Below, piece by piece: positions 54,904 to 64,000 of a DNA stretch of 64,000 nt. Each line of letters starts with the position of its first letter. The first letter of the stretch is position 1. The notes below the pieces were generated by a model. The model was not told the origin of the DNA, did no database searches, and saw only the letters and a program-made list of their open reading frames with translations. The DNA comes from Mucilaginibacter gossypiicola. Lineage in GTDB: Bacteria > Bacteroidota > Bacteroidia > Sphingobacteriales > Sphingobacteriaceae. Both the position numbers and the translations under genes were made by a program. The stretch is from assembly GCF_900110105.1 (NCBI RefSeq), contig NZ_FOCL01000002.1:186001-250000 (forward strand), written 5' to 3'.

Positions 54904-54979
54904 AATATGTCATGCAACGAGAGCCAATTGTGGACAACGAAATATATTCTGAAAAGGTTGGTTCAGTCAACTATAAACA

Positions 54980-55903
54980 CTAATCAACCGCTTTCTGTTT
55001 ATTTAACTGTGTGATAAGAACTCCTACAAGTACGATAACCAACGCTACGATTTGTATATTAGCTATGTGCTCGCCGGCTATTAACCAGCCCATCAAGATA
55101 GCCACAATGGGGTTAACGTAAGTATGCGTGCTAACGACTGCAGGCGGTTGTACGGTGATCAGCCAGTTAAATGAAATGTAAGCGACGAGTGATCCCATAA
55201 CGATTAGATAAATTAAACCTATCCAGGCACTAAGGGGTACTGTCTTTACAATCAATTTGGACCATTCACCCATACATCCTGCTACAATCGCTGAGAAAAT
55301 GCCAGCAGCCAATAATTGTACGGTGCTGTTAACGATATTACCTGTTTTGGATGAAAGATTATGGTTTGCGTATAAGCCTCCCGTAACCCAGGACATAGCG
55401 CTGAGTAGCGTAATTACGACCCCGAATACAGGATGCCGGTGTGAGACACTTTGACCCGCCGGAGCAAAATAGGCAAACAGCGCAATGCCTGCAAAACCTA
55501 TTACCAAACCGGCAATGATCCAACTGTTTGAAAAATATACCTTCCATCGCCGGTGATCGAATAATACGAAGAACAATGGCTCGGTTGCCACGATCACTGC
55601 TGCAAATCCTGAACTAATATGTCGTTCACCTAAAACAACAAGTCCCGAGCCGCCGCTAAGCATTAAAACTCCACTAATGATTAAGACCCGCAAGTCTTTA
55701 CCTTCAGGCCATTTCTGTTTTTTAAACCTTATCCAGCAGCAAAGAATTAATCCCGCTATCAAATACCTAAAAGCCGATATCGTAAAGGGCTTTAAACCTT
55801 TTAGCGCATAAGCAATTGCAAGATAGGTTGTACCCCAAAAGAAGTAAATTGCGACGAAAGCAGATAGCAGCAGTAGCCAGGGTTTTTTCTTGTCATTATT
55901 CAT
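54980..55903 (-). CDS. EamA/DMT family transporter
   Basis: 307 residues with ten membrane segments in two EamA repeats, typical of RhaT/YdcZ-type drug/metabolite transporters. The start is PWLLLLSAFVAIYFFWGTTY and the second repeat contains PAVVSTHTYVNPIVAILMGW. It is divergent from the CGNR regulator at 55998, which may control it. Substrate unknown. Confidence 0.88.
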   Translation of the reverse strand: MNNDKKKPWLLLLSAFVAIYFFWGTTYLAIAYALKGLKPFTISAFRYLIAGLILCCWIRFKKQKWPEGKDLRVLIISGVLMLSGGSGLVVLGERHISSGFAAVIVATEPLFFVLFDHRRWKVYFSNSWIIAGLVIGFAGIALFAYFAPAGQSVSHRHPVFGVVITLLSAMSWVTGGLYANHNLSSKTGNIVNSTVQLLAAGIFSAIVAGCMGEWSKLIVKTVPLSAWIGLIYLIVMGSLVAYISFNWLITVQPPAVVSTHTYVNPIVAILMGWLIAGEHIANIQIVALVIVLVGVLITQLNKQKAVD

Positions 55904-55997
55904 ATCACACTATCTAAAGTCATTTTAATGGTGTTAAATAAAAACTAACGCTGTCAAATAATGTTTTAATGGTGTGGCAATTAATTACATTAAACAT

Positions 55998-56615
55998 ATG
56001 AGTGAAATCACTACGGTCTACACGATGACGTTTGACGGCGGAAACGCTTGTTTTGATTTTATCAATTCCGGCTATGATCGGAATAAAGGTGTGATCACAG
56101 AGCGGCTTAATTTTTATGATGACCTCCTAACGCTCGTTAAGCGGTTGGCGCTTTTTGACGATAATACGGTGAGTGACCTGGAAAAAATAGCTTTAACAGA
56201 TGAGAACGCAGCTAAAACAGCGTTGGACAGCACCCGGAAAATTAGAACCGTATTGTATCATTTATTCGAAAGCATCGCACTGCAACATTCCGAAAAAATA
56301 GAATTGCAATTGTTAAAAGAAGCAAACATGCTATTCGCAGAGGCGCTGCAATTTAAGGTACTTGTAGTCGATGCGCATGAACTGCAATTTAGATTTGACG
56401 CCGCACGCGCCGCACTAATGGCACCGGCTTGGAAATTCGTCATATTGGCTTACGAACTGTTAGAAACTGGAGATATTCAGTTTATTCGTCAGTGCGCCGG
56501 CTGCGCCTGGTTGTTTCTCGATAAAACAAAAAATCATCGTAAAAAGTGGTGTTCTATGGAATCGTGTGGTAACCGTGAAAAAACAAAGAAGTATTATGCT
56601 AATAAAAAATCTTAA
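55998..56615 (+). CDS. CGNR zinc-finger protein (ABATE-type regulator)
   Basis: 205 residues. The N-terminal ABATE-like domain begins TMTFDGGNACFDFINSG. The C-terminal zinc finger is CAGCAWLFLDKTKNHRKKWC followed by SCGNREK, the CGNR motif. Such proteins are predicted transcriptional regulators. It is divergent from the EamA gene with about 95 bases between, a common regulator-transporter pairing. I use the ATG at 55998 rather than the upstream GTG. Confidence 0.85.
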   Translation: MSEITTVYTMTFDGGNACFDFINSGYDRNKGVITERLNFYDDLLTLVKRLALFDDNTVSDLEKIALTDENAAKTALDSTRKIRTVLYHLFESIALQHSEKIELQLLKEANMLFAEALQFKVLVVDAHELQFRFDAARAALMAPAWKFVILAYELLETGDIQFIRQCAGCAWLFLDKTKNHRKKWCSMESCGNREKTKKYYANKKS

Positions 56616-56727
56616 GGTTAATTTAAGAAGAAAGCTTTAAATCGATGAGGGTCTCATCCCATTGAATAAAGGCACGCTCCACTGAACTGAAACACGGTTA
56701 TTTTTATTCCAACTTTAATGGCCCACA

Positions 56728-58755
56728 TCATTTCGGTTGATCACCGGCCGCTTGGATCAGCGGCAAAGTAAAATAAAAGGTCGAGCCTTTACCGAGTTCG
56801 CTCTCCACCCAGATCGTTCCTTGGTGGCGCCGGATGATCTCCGCGCTGAGATAAAGCCCGATACCAAAGCCGGAAATATGGTGGCTGCGGTTATTTTCTA
56901 CACGGTAATAACGCTCAAAGATATGTTTCTTATCCTCCGCGCCGATACCCAGTCCCTCGTCGCTGACGCTGACCTGTACGGCAGAATCTTGCTGGCGGCA
57001 GTTGACCGTAATACTCGAGCCGCGCGGAGAATATTTAACCGCGTTGCTTAACAGGTTCACCATGACGGAACTGATCTTGCCATGGTCGGCCAGCAGGACC
57101 ACTTTGTCGCACTGCTGCAGCTCGATCACGTGGGCGCTGCTGAGATTGACCTCTGCGATCGCCTCCCGGATAAGGTCGCCGATAATGAACGGCTGTTTAT
57201 CGATCTGCATCTTACCTGATTCCAGGCGCGAGACGTTCAGGAAGCTATTGATCATGCCGGACATTTTTTTAGTTTGCAAATTAGCCTTCGCCAATCCTTC
57301 GGTAACAAAGGGATCTTCAATACGCTTCAGTTTGATTTGCAGTACCTGTAAAATGGCCGTAAGGGAGGTCAGCGGCGTCTTCAATTCGTGGCTGACCATA
57401 CCGATAAAATCGTTTTTCCGTTGTTCATCCAGGTACTGTTCGGTCACATCCATGACCACGCCGGTAAAAGCGGAGAATGCGCCGGAAGGATCGGCCTTCA
57501 GGTTGCCGATCGCCCGCAGCCAGCGCAGCCGCTGATCATGTAAGCCGATGACGGAATAGGTAACATCGTAATCACCGCCGTGGTAGATCGCCTTTTCCAG
57601 TTTATCCGTTACAAATTCGCGGTAATCGTCGGTGATTTGCGCCAGCGCCTGTTCGATCGAGAGGTCTTCGTCAGGATAATAGCCAAACAGTTCTTTTAAG
57701 CGCCTGTCGGTAATGAACTGCCGGGTGACAGAATGAATGAACCAGGTGCCGAAATTGGCTGCGTCGATCGCCAGCCGTAGCGCCGTTTCGCTTTCTTCGA
57801 TCTTTTTCCGGGCTTCTGTCAATTCAAGGTTTAGGTCCGCTAGTTGCTGGTTGGCGGCTTGAAGTTCCTCATTAGAGGCGAGTTGCTCTTCGTTGGTAGC
57901 GGCCATTTCTTCGTTGATCGCTTGAAACTCTTCGGCGCTTTGCGCCAGCGTTTCTTCCAACAGTTTGCGCTCGGTTACGTCGCGGGTCGTACCGGCGACT
58001 GCCTGCACCTCGCCCTGAGCGTTGAGCACAGGTGTCAGGATATAATCATAGACCCGCTTTCCCAGGGTGGCATGCGGGAAGGACACCTCCCCGCGGACAG
58101 ATCGTTTAGTTGCGACGACCTGGTCGATCTCACGTTCATGCATTTCGGCATGCCAGGGTTCATAGCCGTTCTCCAGCAGGCTTTTACCGACCGCATTTTC
58201 CCAGGTTTTGCCCCACATCGTTAGTAAAGCACCATTCGCATAGATGAACCGGTAGTCCAGTCCGAAGACATACATCAGATCAGGGGTGTTCGACGCGATC
58301 GCTTCATAGACCCGTCGCTGCTCTTCGGATTGATCCCTGGATTCGGCAAGTGCCTGCTCGGCCATTTTGCGGTCGGTGATATCGCTCGCGCTCCCGAACC
58401 ATTCGATGATCTCACCCTGATCATCCAGGATGGGTACAGCACGCGAGAAGGTCCAGCCGGTAGTGCCGTCCGCCCGGTTAACGCGGTGTTCCAGTTCAAA
58501 GACCTTCTTTTCCCGGATGGCCTCGGCGATCCGGGTATTAACCATCTCCATGTCATCGGCATACACATTCCGGATGCGCCAGCCGGTGATGGGCCTGTCT
58601 GTATCTTTTAAAAAGCCGCGGCCGTCCAGTTCCCGCATAACTTCCCAGTCGGCACTTAAACTATAGACGACGTCCGCGGTCGCGCTTACCAGCGCCTGTA
58701 AACGCTGATGACTTTCTGCTATAGCTTGTTTATCTAGCTTGGGTTTATCTGGCAT
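56728..58755 (-). CDS. Multi-PAS sensor histidine kinase
   Basis: 675 residues from the ATG at 58755; a longer form from 58815 is possible. Order: two PAS domains with a PAC motif (WFGSASDITDRK, AVAGTTRDVTERK), then a long coiled coil (AINEEMAATNEEQLASNEEL), and a third PAS. The HisKA follows with the phosphorylated histidine in FIGMVSHELKTPLTSL, then the ATP-binding N box MVNLLSNAVKYSPRG and G boxes. No membrane segment is seen, so it is likely cytoplasmic. Confidence 0.9.
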   Translation of the reverse strand: MPDKPKLDKQAIAESHQRLQALVSATADVVYSLSADWEVMRELDGRGFLKDTDRPITGWRIRNVYADDMEMVNTRIAEAIREKKVFELEHRVNRADGTTGWTFSRAVPILDDQGEIIEWFGSASDITDRKMAEQALAESRDQSEEQRRVYEAIASNTPDLMYVFGLDYRFIYANGALLTMWGKTWENAVGKSLLENGYEPWHAEMHEREIDQVVATKRSVRGEVSFPHATLGKRVYDYILTPVLNAQGEVQAVAGTTRDVTERKLLEETLAQSAEEFQAINEEMAATNEEQLASNEELQAANQQLADLNLELTEARKKIEESETALRLAIDAANFGTWFIHSVTRQFITDRRLKELFGYYPDEDLSIEQALAQITDDYREFVTDKLEKAIYHGGDYDVTYSVIGLHDQRLRWLRAIGNLKADPSGAFSAFTGVVMDVTEQYLDEQRKNDFIGMVSHELKTPLTSLTAILQVLQIKLKRIEDPFVTEGLAKANLQTKKMSGMINSFLNVSRLESGKMQIDKQPFIIGDLIREAIAEVNLSSAHVIELQQCDKVVLLADHGKISSVMVNLLSNAVKYSPRGSSITVNCRQQDSAVQVSVSDEGLGIGAEDKKHIFERYYRVENNRSHHISGFGIGLYLSAEIIRRHQGTIWVESELGKGSTFYFTLPLIQAAGDQPK

Positions 58756-58972
58756 ATAGTGAACGACAAAAACAGTTATATAACGGGCCTCGTTCCTAAT
58801 TTGTTTGTTAAGCATGCTGATGTATTTCGTACTGATCTACCCTTAGCATTGTCGTTAGCTATTTTTTACCTCATTTGGTGAATATCCAACATCTTTTCCA
58901 ACCAGAATTATATCTGGCGCAAAGCTGATCGCATATTGCATGGAGTAATTGAATAATCCGTAATTTTCCGGT

Positions 58973-59782
58973 ATGAGTTTCACAAATCTTTTACCGGCTA
59001 TTGATTGGCGTGAACATATTGCGGCATACTGGGCACGGAAGACGGAGCCGGATGAAACTTCGTTCGCCAGAAGGGTTTATGCCGACGGCTGTATAGACTT
59101 GATCTACAATGCGGGTTATAGCATCGCTCACTTTTATCCAATGGCCGGTCAGCAAATGGAAATCCCTTTGCGCCCGGGACAGTTGTACCTTGGCGGAACG
59201 ATGACTGCTTATGGCGTGCTTAAAAGCGATGTCGGGTGTTTGCTTACCGGCATCCGCTTTTGGCCGGGCGGCTTTTATGCCCTATTCCCCAAAACCACGC
59301 AGCCGGCAGTCGATTCATTGATTGAATTTCCTAATGAAGAATTGTGCAAATTGATGGGAGATGCTGAAAATATAGACATAAGGCTTGATCAATGGTTTGC
59401 CGACCGCCTGGCTCCTAAACCGGGCAAATATGATTTTGCCTTTCTGAGAAAACGCATGTATAATTCCGGCGGGCAGGTTTCAGTAGAAGAACTGGCCGAA
59501 GAAATGTTTGTAAGCAACCGGACGTTGGAACGCATTTTTAAACAAAATGTTGGCATACCTCCAAAAGAATTCCTGCGCATCGTGCGTTTCAGGGAGGTGT
59601 TGAAACGCTTGCGCAATGCACCGCCCGCGGCAACAAAAGAAAGCCTTTTACAGATCGCTTTCGAGCTAGGCTATTTTGACCACGCACATCTTACCAATGA
59701 GTTTAAAAAATATTCGGGGGTCCTTCCTTCCGAATTGTCGCATTTTTACAAAACCGGAATAGCTGGGGGGCTGTATTTTTGA
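58973..59782 (+). CDS. AraC-family transcriptional regulator
   Basis: 269 residues. The N-terminal domain is DUF6597-like (WREHIAAYWARKTEPDETSF). The C-terminal part is a double helix-turn-helix: VEELAEEMFVSNRTLERIFK and QIAFELGYFDHAHLTNEFKK. The effector is unknown. It is followed after 13 bases by a membrane protein that it may control. Confidence 0.85.
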   Translation: MSFTNLLPAIDWREHIAAYWARKTEPDETSFARRVYADGCIDLIYNAGYSIAHFYPMAGQQMEIPLRPGQLYLGGTMTAYGVLKSDVGCLLTGIRFWPGGFYALFPKTTQPAVDSLIEFPNEELCKLMGDAENIDIRLDQWFADRLAPKPGKYDFAFLRKRMYNSGGQVSVEELAEEMFVSNRTLERIFKQNVGIPPKEFLRIVRFREVLKRLRNAPPAATKESLLQIAFELGYFDHAHLTNEFKKYSGVLPSELSHFYKTGIAGGLYF

Positions 59783-59795
59783 CGGAAAAAAGAAT

Positions 59796-60245
59796 ATGGT
59801 TATCATTATCACCTGGCTTATTGCCGGCAGCATAGATTTTGCCGCGGCTTTACTGCTCTTCGTTTCCGTTACTAAAAAAAAACCAGCGCTATTATTAAAA
59901 GCCATTGCGAGCGCCGCGTTAGGCCCCGCGGCATTCAGCGGTGGCGGCGGAATGGCCTTCCTGGGCCTCGGCTTTCATTATCTCATTGCATTCTTCTGGA
60001 CAATATTTTACTTTGCATTTTCCCACCTGTTATTTCCATGTGGCGCCATTATTACAAACGCGGTGTTCTACGGACTTTTTGTATGGGTGATCATGAACCT
60101 TGTGGTACTTCCGCTTTCGAAGGCAGAACCAAGGCCTTTTTCTCCCATAGTCGCCCTCGTCAATATTTTCATTTTGATCGTGGCGATAGGCTTACCATGC
60201 GCCTATGCAGCCGAACACCTTCCGGGATTTTGGTTTAGATTTTAA
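59796..60245 (+). CDS. Integral membrane protein
   Basis: 149 residues with four membrane segments (ITWLIAGSIDFAAALLLFVS; LIAFFWTIFYFAFSHLLFP; IITNAVFYGLFVWVIMNLVV; FILIVAIGLPCAYAAEHL). The function is unknown. It is in the same direction and likely the same transcript as the AraC-type regulator. Confidence 0.7.
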   Translation: MVIIITWLIAGSIDFAAALLLFVSVTKKKPALLLKAIASAALGPAAFSGGGGMAFLGLGFHYLIAFFWTIFYFAFSHLLFPCGAIITNAVFYGLFVWVIMNLVVLPLSKAEPRPFSPIVALVNIFILIVAIGLPCAYAAEHLPGFWFRF

Positions 60246-60465
60246 TTCAATTAGCTACAGCAACATTAAGGCTGCACATCAGCTTATTGAATTGATAATG
60301 TTCAGTTATCCTTCATTGATAGCAGTAAATGTGTAATTTGATAATTCAAGGATATCCAATCATTTTTTTAACAATTGATTCAGTTGACCTGTTAATACTT
60401 TGATTCGAGCCCAGTTTAGGGACGTAATATTGTTTAATCGTTCAGGAACATCGTGTCTCCGGAGA

Positions 60466-60687
60466 ATGGCCTCGAACCAGGAAATTGATTACGATGCCAA
60501 GGAAGCCAAACTCATTAAATTCGGGATGAAATGGTTCGAGAAACACCCACTTGGGTGCCGAAACACGATAGTCATGCCGGATTTAGGGCTGCTCCCCAGA
60601 CCTGGACATAATTCGAACCACATGGTAGAACAATTAAAGGTTTTAAACGAATTAAAGTTGCTTAAAATAAAGATTCGATTCCCCTAA
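60466..60687 (+). CDS. Possible small protein
   Basis: 73 residues from the ATG at 60466, preceded by GGAG only a few bases upstream. The sequence (EIDYDAKEAKLIKFGMKWFE; MPDLGLLPRPGHNSNHMVEQ) is plausible for a small protein but has no known relative. It could also be a chance frame in a 570-base gap. Confidence 0.35.
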   Translation: MASNQEIDYDAKEAKLIKFGMKWFEKHPLGCRNTIVMPDLGLLPRPGHNSNHMVEQLKVLNELKLLKIKIRFP

Positions 60688-60818
60688 GGGCTAATTGACA
60701 TATGTTTAAGCAGACCGTAGGAGAAGTATATCGAACCGTTTTTTAAATGATTTAAGACGGTTGGCAGGGTGAATGGTATATCTGTAGCGTATCTTTGAGC
60801 TTTTATAAAATAATTTAG

Positions 60819-61424
60819 ATGGCAATAGCAAAAATCACGACTAATCCGAATGTATTTATAATTGAAAGCTTGGATTGGGATGACGAGGAAAACAATCGAT
60901 TCGAAGGTAGATTACTCGCAGATATGTTAGAATTATCCGGCAAGCAGCCAATTTATAAGTATATAAGAACCTCGCAAGAATTTGAGTACTTTTTTGATGA
61001 ATTCTGCAATTCTGAATATAGATACTTACATATTTCATGTCATGGAAGTAGTGAATCAATTGCAACTACATTTGGAGAAATGTCATTTGCAGACTTGGCA
61101 GAAATAATGGAAGGCAGGTTGAAAGGCAAAAGGATTTTTCTATCAGCATGCGAAGCAGTCAATCAGTCGTTTGCTGATACTATAATTTATGCTTCAGAGT
61201 GTAATTCTGTTGTGGGGCCAACGACTAAGCTATATACTAGTGATGCATTAATTTTTTGGTCATCATTTTATCATATAATATTTAAAGAGAATCCAATTAA
61301 AATGGATATGCGTATGATCAAAAATGCCCTAAATAATTTAATGAAGCTCCATGGTGGATTCAAATTCAAATATTTTTACAAGTCTAACGGACGCGTTAAG
61401 GAAGCCCATATTGTAAACAAATAA
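60819..61424 (+). CDS. Stand-alone CHAT-like caspase-fold protein
   Basis: 201 residues. The His-Cys dyad of clan CD proteases is visible: H75 in YRYLHISCHGSSES and C111 in KGKRIFLSACEAVNQSF. The following VVGPTTKLYTSDALIFWSSF is the typical CHAT continuation. There is no sensor or repeat domain, unusual for CHAT proteins, which are often fused to TPR or other modules. CHAT proteases act in programmed cell death and defence. It is convergent with the Hsp90-like ATPase gene. Confidence 0.72.
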   Translation: MAIAKITTNPNVFIIESLDWDDEENNRFEGRLLADMLELSGKQPIYKYIRTSQEFEYFFDEFCNSEYRYLHISCHGSSESIATTFGEMSFADLAEIMEGRLKGKRIFLSACEAVNQSFADTIIYASECNSVVGPTTKLYTSDALIFWSSFYHIIFKENPIKMDMRMIKNALNNLMKLHGGFKFKYFYKSNGRVKEAHIVNK

Positions 61425-61650
61425 AAGGCTCAATAACTGCAAGTTAAAAGCGGTATGTCGCCATATTACATCTAATGCTGATGTAATCAATTGAAGATTG
61501 ATTACAATTTTAACTTTTACTCTTTTGAAAAATTTGAATATAAGCGACGCTCATTGTGAAAAGGTTTCAACAAAAGCGCATCTCTATAGCGGTTTTCCTT
61601 GTATGTATTACCGTTGCTTAAAATATAATATAATCAGTAGCCTTCAAAGT
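61425..61650. other. Gap between the convergent CHAT-like and GHKL genes
   Basis: These 226 AT-rich bases hold no open frame of note. Direct and inverted words such as TGATGTAATCAATTGAAGATTGATTACA (61480-61505, a nearly symmetric TGTAATCAATTGA/GATTGATTACA) are seen and may form a weak hairpin serving as terminator for both genes. Confidence 0.4.
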
Positions 61651-63990
61651 CTAAGGGCGTAAACCCACAGTATTAAAATCTGCTATTACGTCGTATCTTA
61701 CAAAGAATTCTTTGGTTGTTTCTGAACTGATTTCAAAATAAGGATTGAGTTCTTTAACGATTGGAATAAATACTCTATTCTCTGTTACAACAGTAGTTGT
61801 CGGGATGGCTTTCCCCCCTGTTGAGTTATCCCCAAGGCGTTCTTTCAATTCAATTTCGTAGTAGAGCGACAACTGATTGGAAGCATGCGTGAAAATATAG
61901 ACAATCTTGTGCATGCTCCAAATCACCTTAGTGGTATGTGGCTCAAGAAAAAAGTCACGGTTACTTTTAACAACTTTTTCAGAAAGACTAAGGAATAAAT
62001 TGAAGAAGTTCAGACTTGGATATTCGTTATCTGTTTTTAGTATCTTTTTATCTGTATTCACCTCCAATCTTAAAATAGGAGGAACGGCGTCAAATTCGTC
62101 AAATTCATCCTCCTCTTTTGAGCCTTCATCAATGATGCTTGGTATTTCTTCCTCGACCGAACCGATTTGATTTAATCTCACATATTGTCGATGGGTTCTT
62201 GTTATTGTATTTGATTTTTTTATAACCTCCGCGAATGGCATTTCTCCAGTCGCGAAATCTGACAGCAACGATTCGACCTTTCCCATGTCCGCAGAGTCAT
62301 ACTTATATAATTCTTTATTTTTCATGAGAATTTGCTGTAAGGCGTCTGCCCCTTCCTTAGTTGAAGAGGGAACATAATTGGAGAACTTCTGGTAAAGGTG
62401 ATTACGCACGAAGTCTTTAACAAAACTAGCAAACAGCGACCATTCTGTTTTATATATTTGAAGTACCTGTTTAACAGCGGGCGAAGTACGAGAAATAAAA
62501 ACATTTACTGTTTTATCTTTTCGTGTTACTAAACTTGGAACGTCGTGGCTGATTTTGGCAATCACTACTTTGACATCCGCAATTAGGTAGTCTTCAGTTA
62601 GAACATTAGTTATTCTCAAAATGAGCGTTAATTCCTCCATGGAGAGATTTTTTAGCTCATACTCTTCTAAGACCTGTGCTCCATCTGGCACCTCCTCGAT
62701 TTTTAAATTTTTTATATACTCTAACTGAATTCTTCTTCTAGGATTTTCCTGGCTAATCAGTAATAGGTATGTGTTTTCATTGCCGAATTGTAAAATAGTT
62801 GATTGATCTCTCCCCGAATAATAATACACTTTCTTACCATCAATACTTTGCTGAATTTTTTCCAAATTCCATCGTTCATTGTTAGGTTGCACAACGATTT
62901 TAAGCTTCTTCGCAAAATCATATCTCTTGTTCGCTGATATATAATTAAGAAAACCGCTATTTAAATCGGACAGTTCCAGTTCTGAAAGTTCCTTTGCAAT
63001 AATGTATTCTGCTGCAAACACTATTTTTGAGACGAACTCTATACTTTCCCGGCTAAGCGCCTCCCTGCCAGCAGTCGGATGAAGGTTCGACAAATTAACA
63101 ACACCACCAAAATTAAAACTACCTGCTATCGGGACCGGTGCTAATCCAAAAAAATTGCGTAAACCATAAATGCCGCCCCCTCCCTGGGACAGCACGATAT
63201 TTCCTACTATTGAGACCCCATCTCTTGTTATATTTTCACAAAGTATTTTAATTATGTTCTGGTTAGTAAGGTTTATGGTTAAATTAAACTGGACAGCTTT
63301 GTCATGAGTGACAATACTTTTTTTTGTCGTGTAGCTTAAATTTTCAGACTCAACTTTAAAGGAATCGTAATATTTGCTCTGACTAACGTTCTTTCCATTT
63401 ATTAATACTGGAATCTGTAAGTAACGGATATATGGGCTCAAATAATTGATAGCGCCCGTAACAGTTAAATTCAAAGAGTCATCTAAAGTTGCAATTATTG
63501 TCGTACCAGGTTCTCTTTTCTCTTGATACCTCATCACATCGATACACTCCTCGGTAATTGACAAGGTATCCCGATTCGCAAAGCTCCTAATTGTAAGATC
63601 ACCGCCAGCGTAGTGGGTAATCACCTCAATTGAGGTACACACTCCAAAATTTGCCATTGCGCCAATCCCGAAAGTCCCTACAACTCCTGCCTTACGGGCA
63701 GTTTCGTTATTTTTACCACTTGATCCGGCTTTCCAAAAGTTGTTTTGTATAACATCTTCATTCATGCCAATTCCATTGTCGGTAATTACAATTTTTGACG
63801 ATGTTATTTCAACCTCAATCATTGGTTCAAAACTGTCCCCTTCCAGTTGTTTTCTCATCAAAACGGCATCATACCCATTCTGAATATTCTCTCTAAGCAA
63901 TGCATAAGGAGAATCATAAATATCGTTAGACAATATTTCTAAAATCCGTTTGACTTCGATTTGAAATGAAAGCTTACTTGAATTACTCAT
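61651..63990 (-). CDS. Hsp90-like (GHKL) ATPase
   Basis: 779 residues. The N-terminal ATPase is clear: E34, N38 and D41 in LLRENIQNGYDAVLMRKQ, the G1 box D71 in ITDNGIGMNED and the G2 box GVVGTFGIGAMANFG near residue 105. The middle resembles the Hsp90/MutL transducer domain (PTAGREALSRESIEFVSKIV). The C-terminus (after about 600) is acidic, then beta-rich, without a known effector. It is not HtpG: it lacks the HtpG dimerisation features and family length pattern. The gene is AT-rich. Bacterial proteins of this type are often found in conflict systems. Confidence 0.8.
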   Translation of the reverse strand: MSNSSKLSFQIEVKRILEILSNDIYDSPYALLRENIQNGYDAVLMRKQLEGDSFEPMIEVEITSSKIVITDNGIGMNEDVIQNNFWKAGSSGKNNETARKAGVVGTFGIGAMANFGVCTSIEVITHYAGGDLTIRSFANRDTLSITEECIDVMRYQEKREPGTTIIATLDDSLNLTVTGAINYLSPYIRYLQIPVLINGKNVSQSKYYDSFKVESENLSYTTKKSIVTHDKAVQFNLTINLTNQNIIKILCENITRDGVSIVGNIVLSQGGGGIYGLRNFFGLAPVPIAGSFNFGGVVNLSNLHPTAGREALSRESIEFVSKIVFAAEYIIAKELSELELSDLNSGFLNYISANKRYDFAKKLKIVVQPNNERWNLEKIQQSIDGKKVYYYSGRDQSTILQFGNENTYLLLISQENPRRRIQLEYIKNLKIEEVPDGAQVLEEYELKNLSMEELTLILRITNVLTEDYLIADVKVVIAKISHDVPSLVTRKDKTVNVFISRTSPAVKQVLQIYKTEWSLFASFVKDFVRNHLYQKFSNYVPSSTKEGADALQQILMKNKELYKYDSADMGKVESLLSDFATGEMPFAEVIKKSNTITRTHRQYVRLNQIGSVEEEIPSIIDEGSKEEDEFDEFDAVPPILRLEVNTDKKILKTDNEYPSLNFFNLFLSLSEKVVKSNRDFFLEPHTTKVIWSMHKIVYIFTHASNQLSLYYEIELKERLGDNSTGGKAIPTTTVVTENRVFIPIVKELNPYFEISSETTKEFFVRYDVIADFNTVGLRP

Positions 63991-64000
63991 TATAACATTG

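Noticed and set aside
60400..60465. Upstream extension of the small gene at 60466
   Set aside because: The longer start adds no conserved sequence; the ATG at 60466 has a short purine-rich leader. Even the shorter frame is only a weak call.
60440..60500. TTCGA-containing sequence that looks tRNA-like
   Set aside because: No acceptor stem or anticodon arm can be built; no tRNA gene was recognised anywhere in the window.
61651..63990. HtpG chaperone
   Set aside because: The ATP-binding boxes fit, but the middle and C-terminal parts do not look like HtpG; better called a GHKL/Hsp90-like ATPase.

Overview
The window looks like a chromosome segment of a Bacteroidota bacterium, most likely a Sphingobacteriaceae member (Mucilaginibacter/Pedobacter type). 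The reasons are a SusC/SusD pair, a Bacteroides-type conjugation operon (DUF4134, DUF4133, TraG, TraJ, TraK, TraM, TraN), a MobC/relaxase pair of the Bacteroidetes kind, TAnnTTTG-like promoter elements and A-rich start contexts. Taxonomy is inferred from gene families only; no rRNA or tRNA gene was recognised.

Region 1 (1-5270) looks like ordinary chromosome: the end of a TonB-dependent SusC-like receptor, its SusD lipoprotein, a small exported protein, a MauE-like membrane protein, a Crp/Fnr regulator and a divergent PLP-dependent alpha-oxoamine synthase with an inverted repeat between them. Region 2 (5346-28257) is the core of an integrative conjugative element. It begins with an unknown ICE-type protein, a small alpha-CTD-like protein and a strongly structured non-coding stretch (7371-7560). 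These are followed by a toprim primase, two hairpins that make a candidate oriT (8627-8686), MobC, relaxase, ParA and a tightly overlapping type IV secretion operon. That operon has three tandem VirB5-like paralogues and ends with the VirD4-type coupling ATPase, an M23 peptidase, an ArdC antirestriction protein and accessory genes. Integrase, excision genes and TraO/P/Q equivalents are not in the window, so neither end of the element can be fixed.

Region 3 (28419-31809) holds a secreted amidohydrolase, an IS110-family insertion and a GNAT acetyltransferase. Region 4 (31909-54903) is an unusually dense DNA-repair island. It contains SRAP/YedK, an ImuA-ImuB-DnaE2 mutasome operon with a cupin gene at its end, AlkB, Ku, a full-length LigD, and a second protein that fuses an exonuclease III domain to LigD ligase and polymerase domains. 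Many small uncharacterised genes lie between them, three of which seem to share a fold. The genes cover abasic-site crosslinking, translesion synthesis, alkylation reversal and end joining. By eye the imu/dnaE2 part is much more GC-rich than its surroundings. The island may be ICE cargo or a neighbouring genomic island; the sequence does not decide this.

Region 5 (54980-63990) has an EamA transporter divergent from a CGNR zinc-finger protein, a multi-PAS histidine kinase, an AraC-type regulator and a membrane protein. It ends with an AT-rich pair: a small stand-alone CHAT-like caspase-fold protein convergent with a 779-residue Hsp90-like (GHKL) ATPase, a candidate uncharacterised conflict or defence module.
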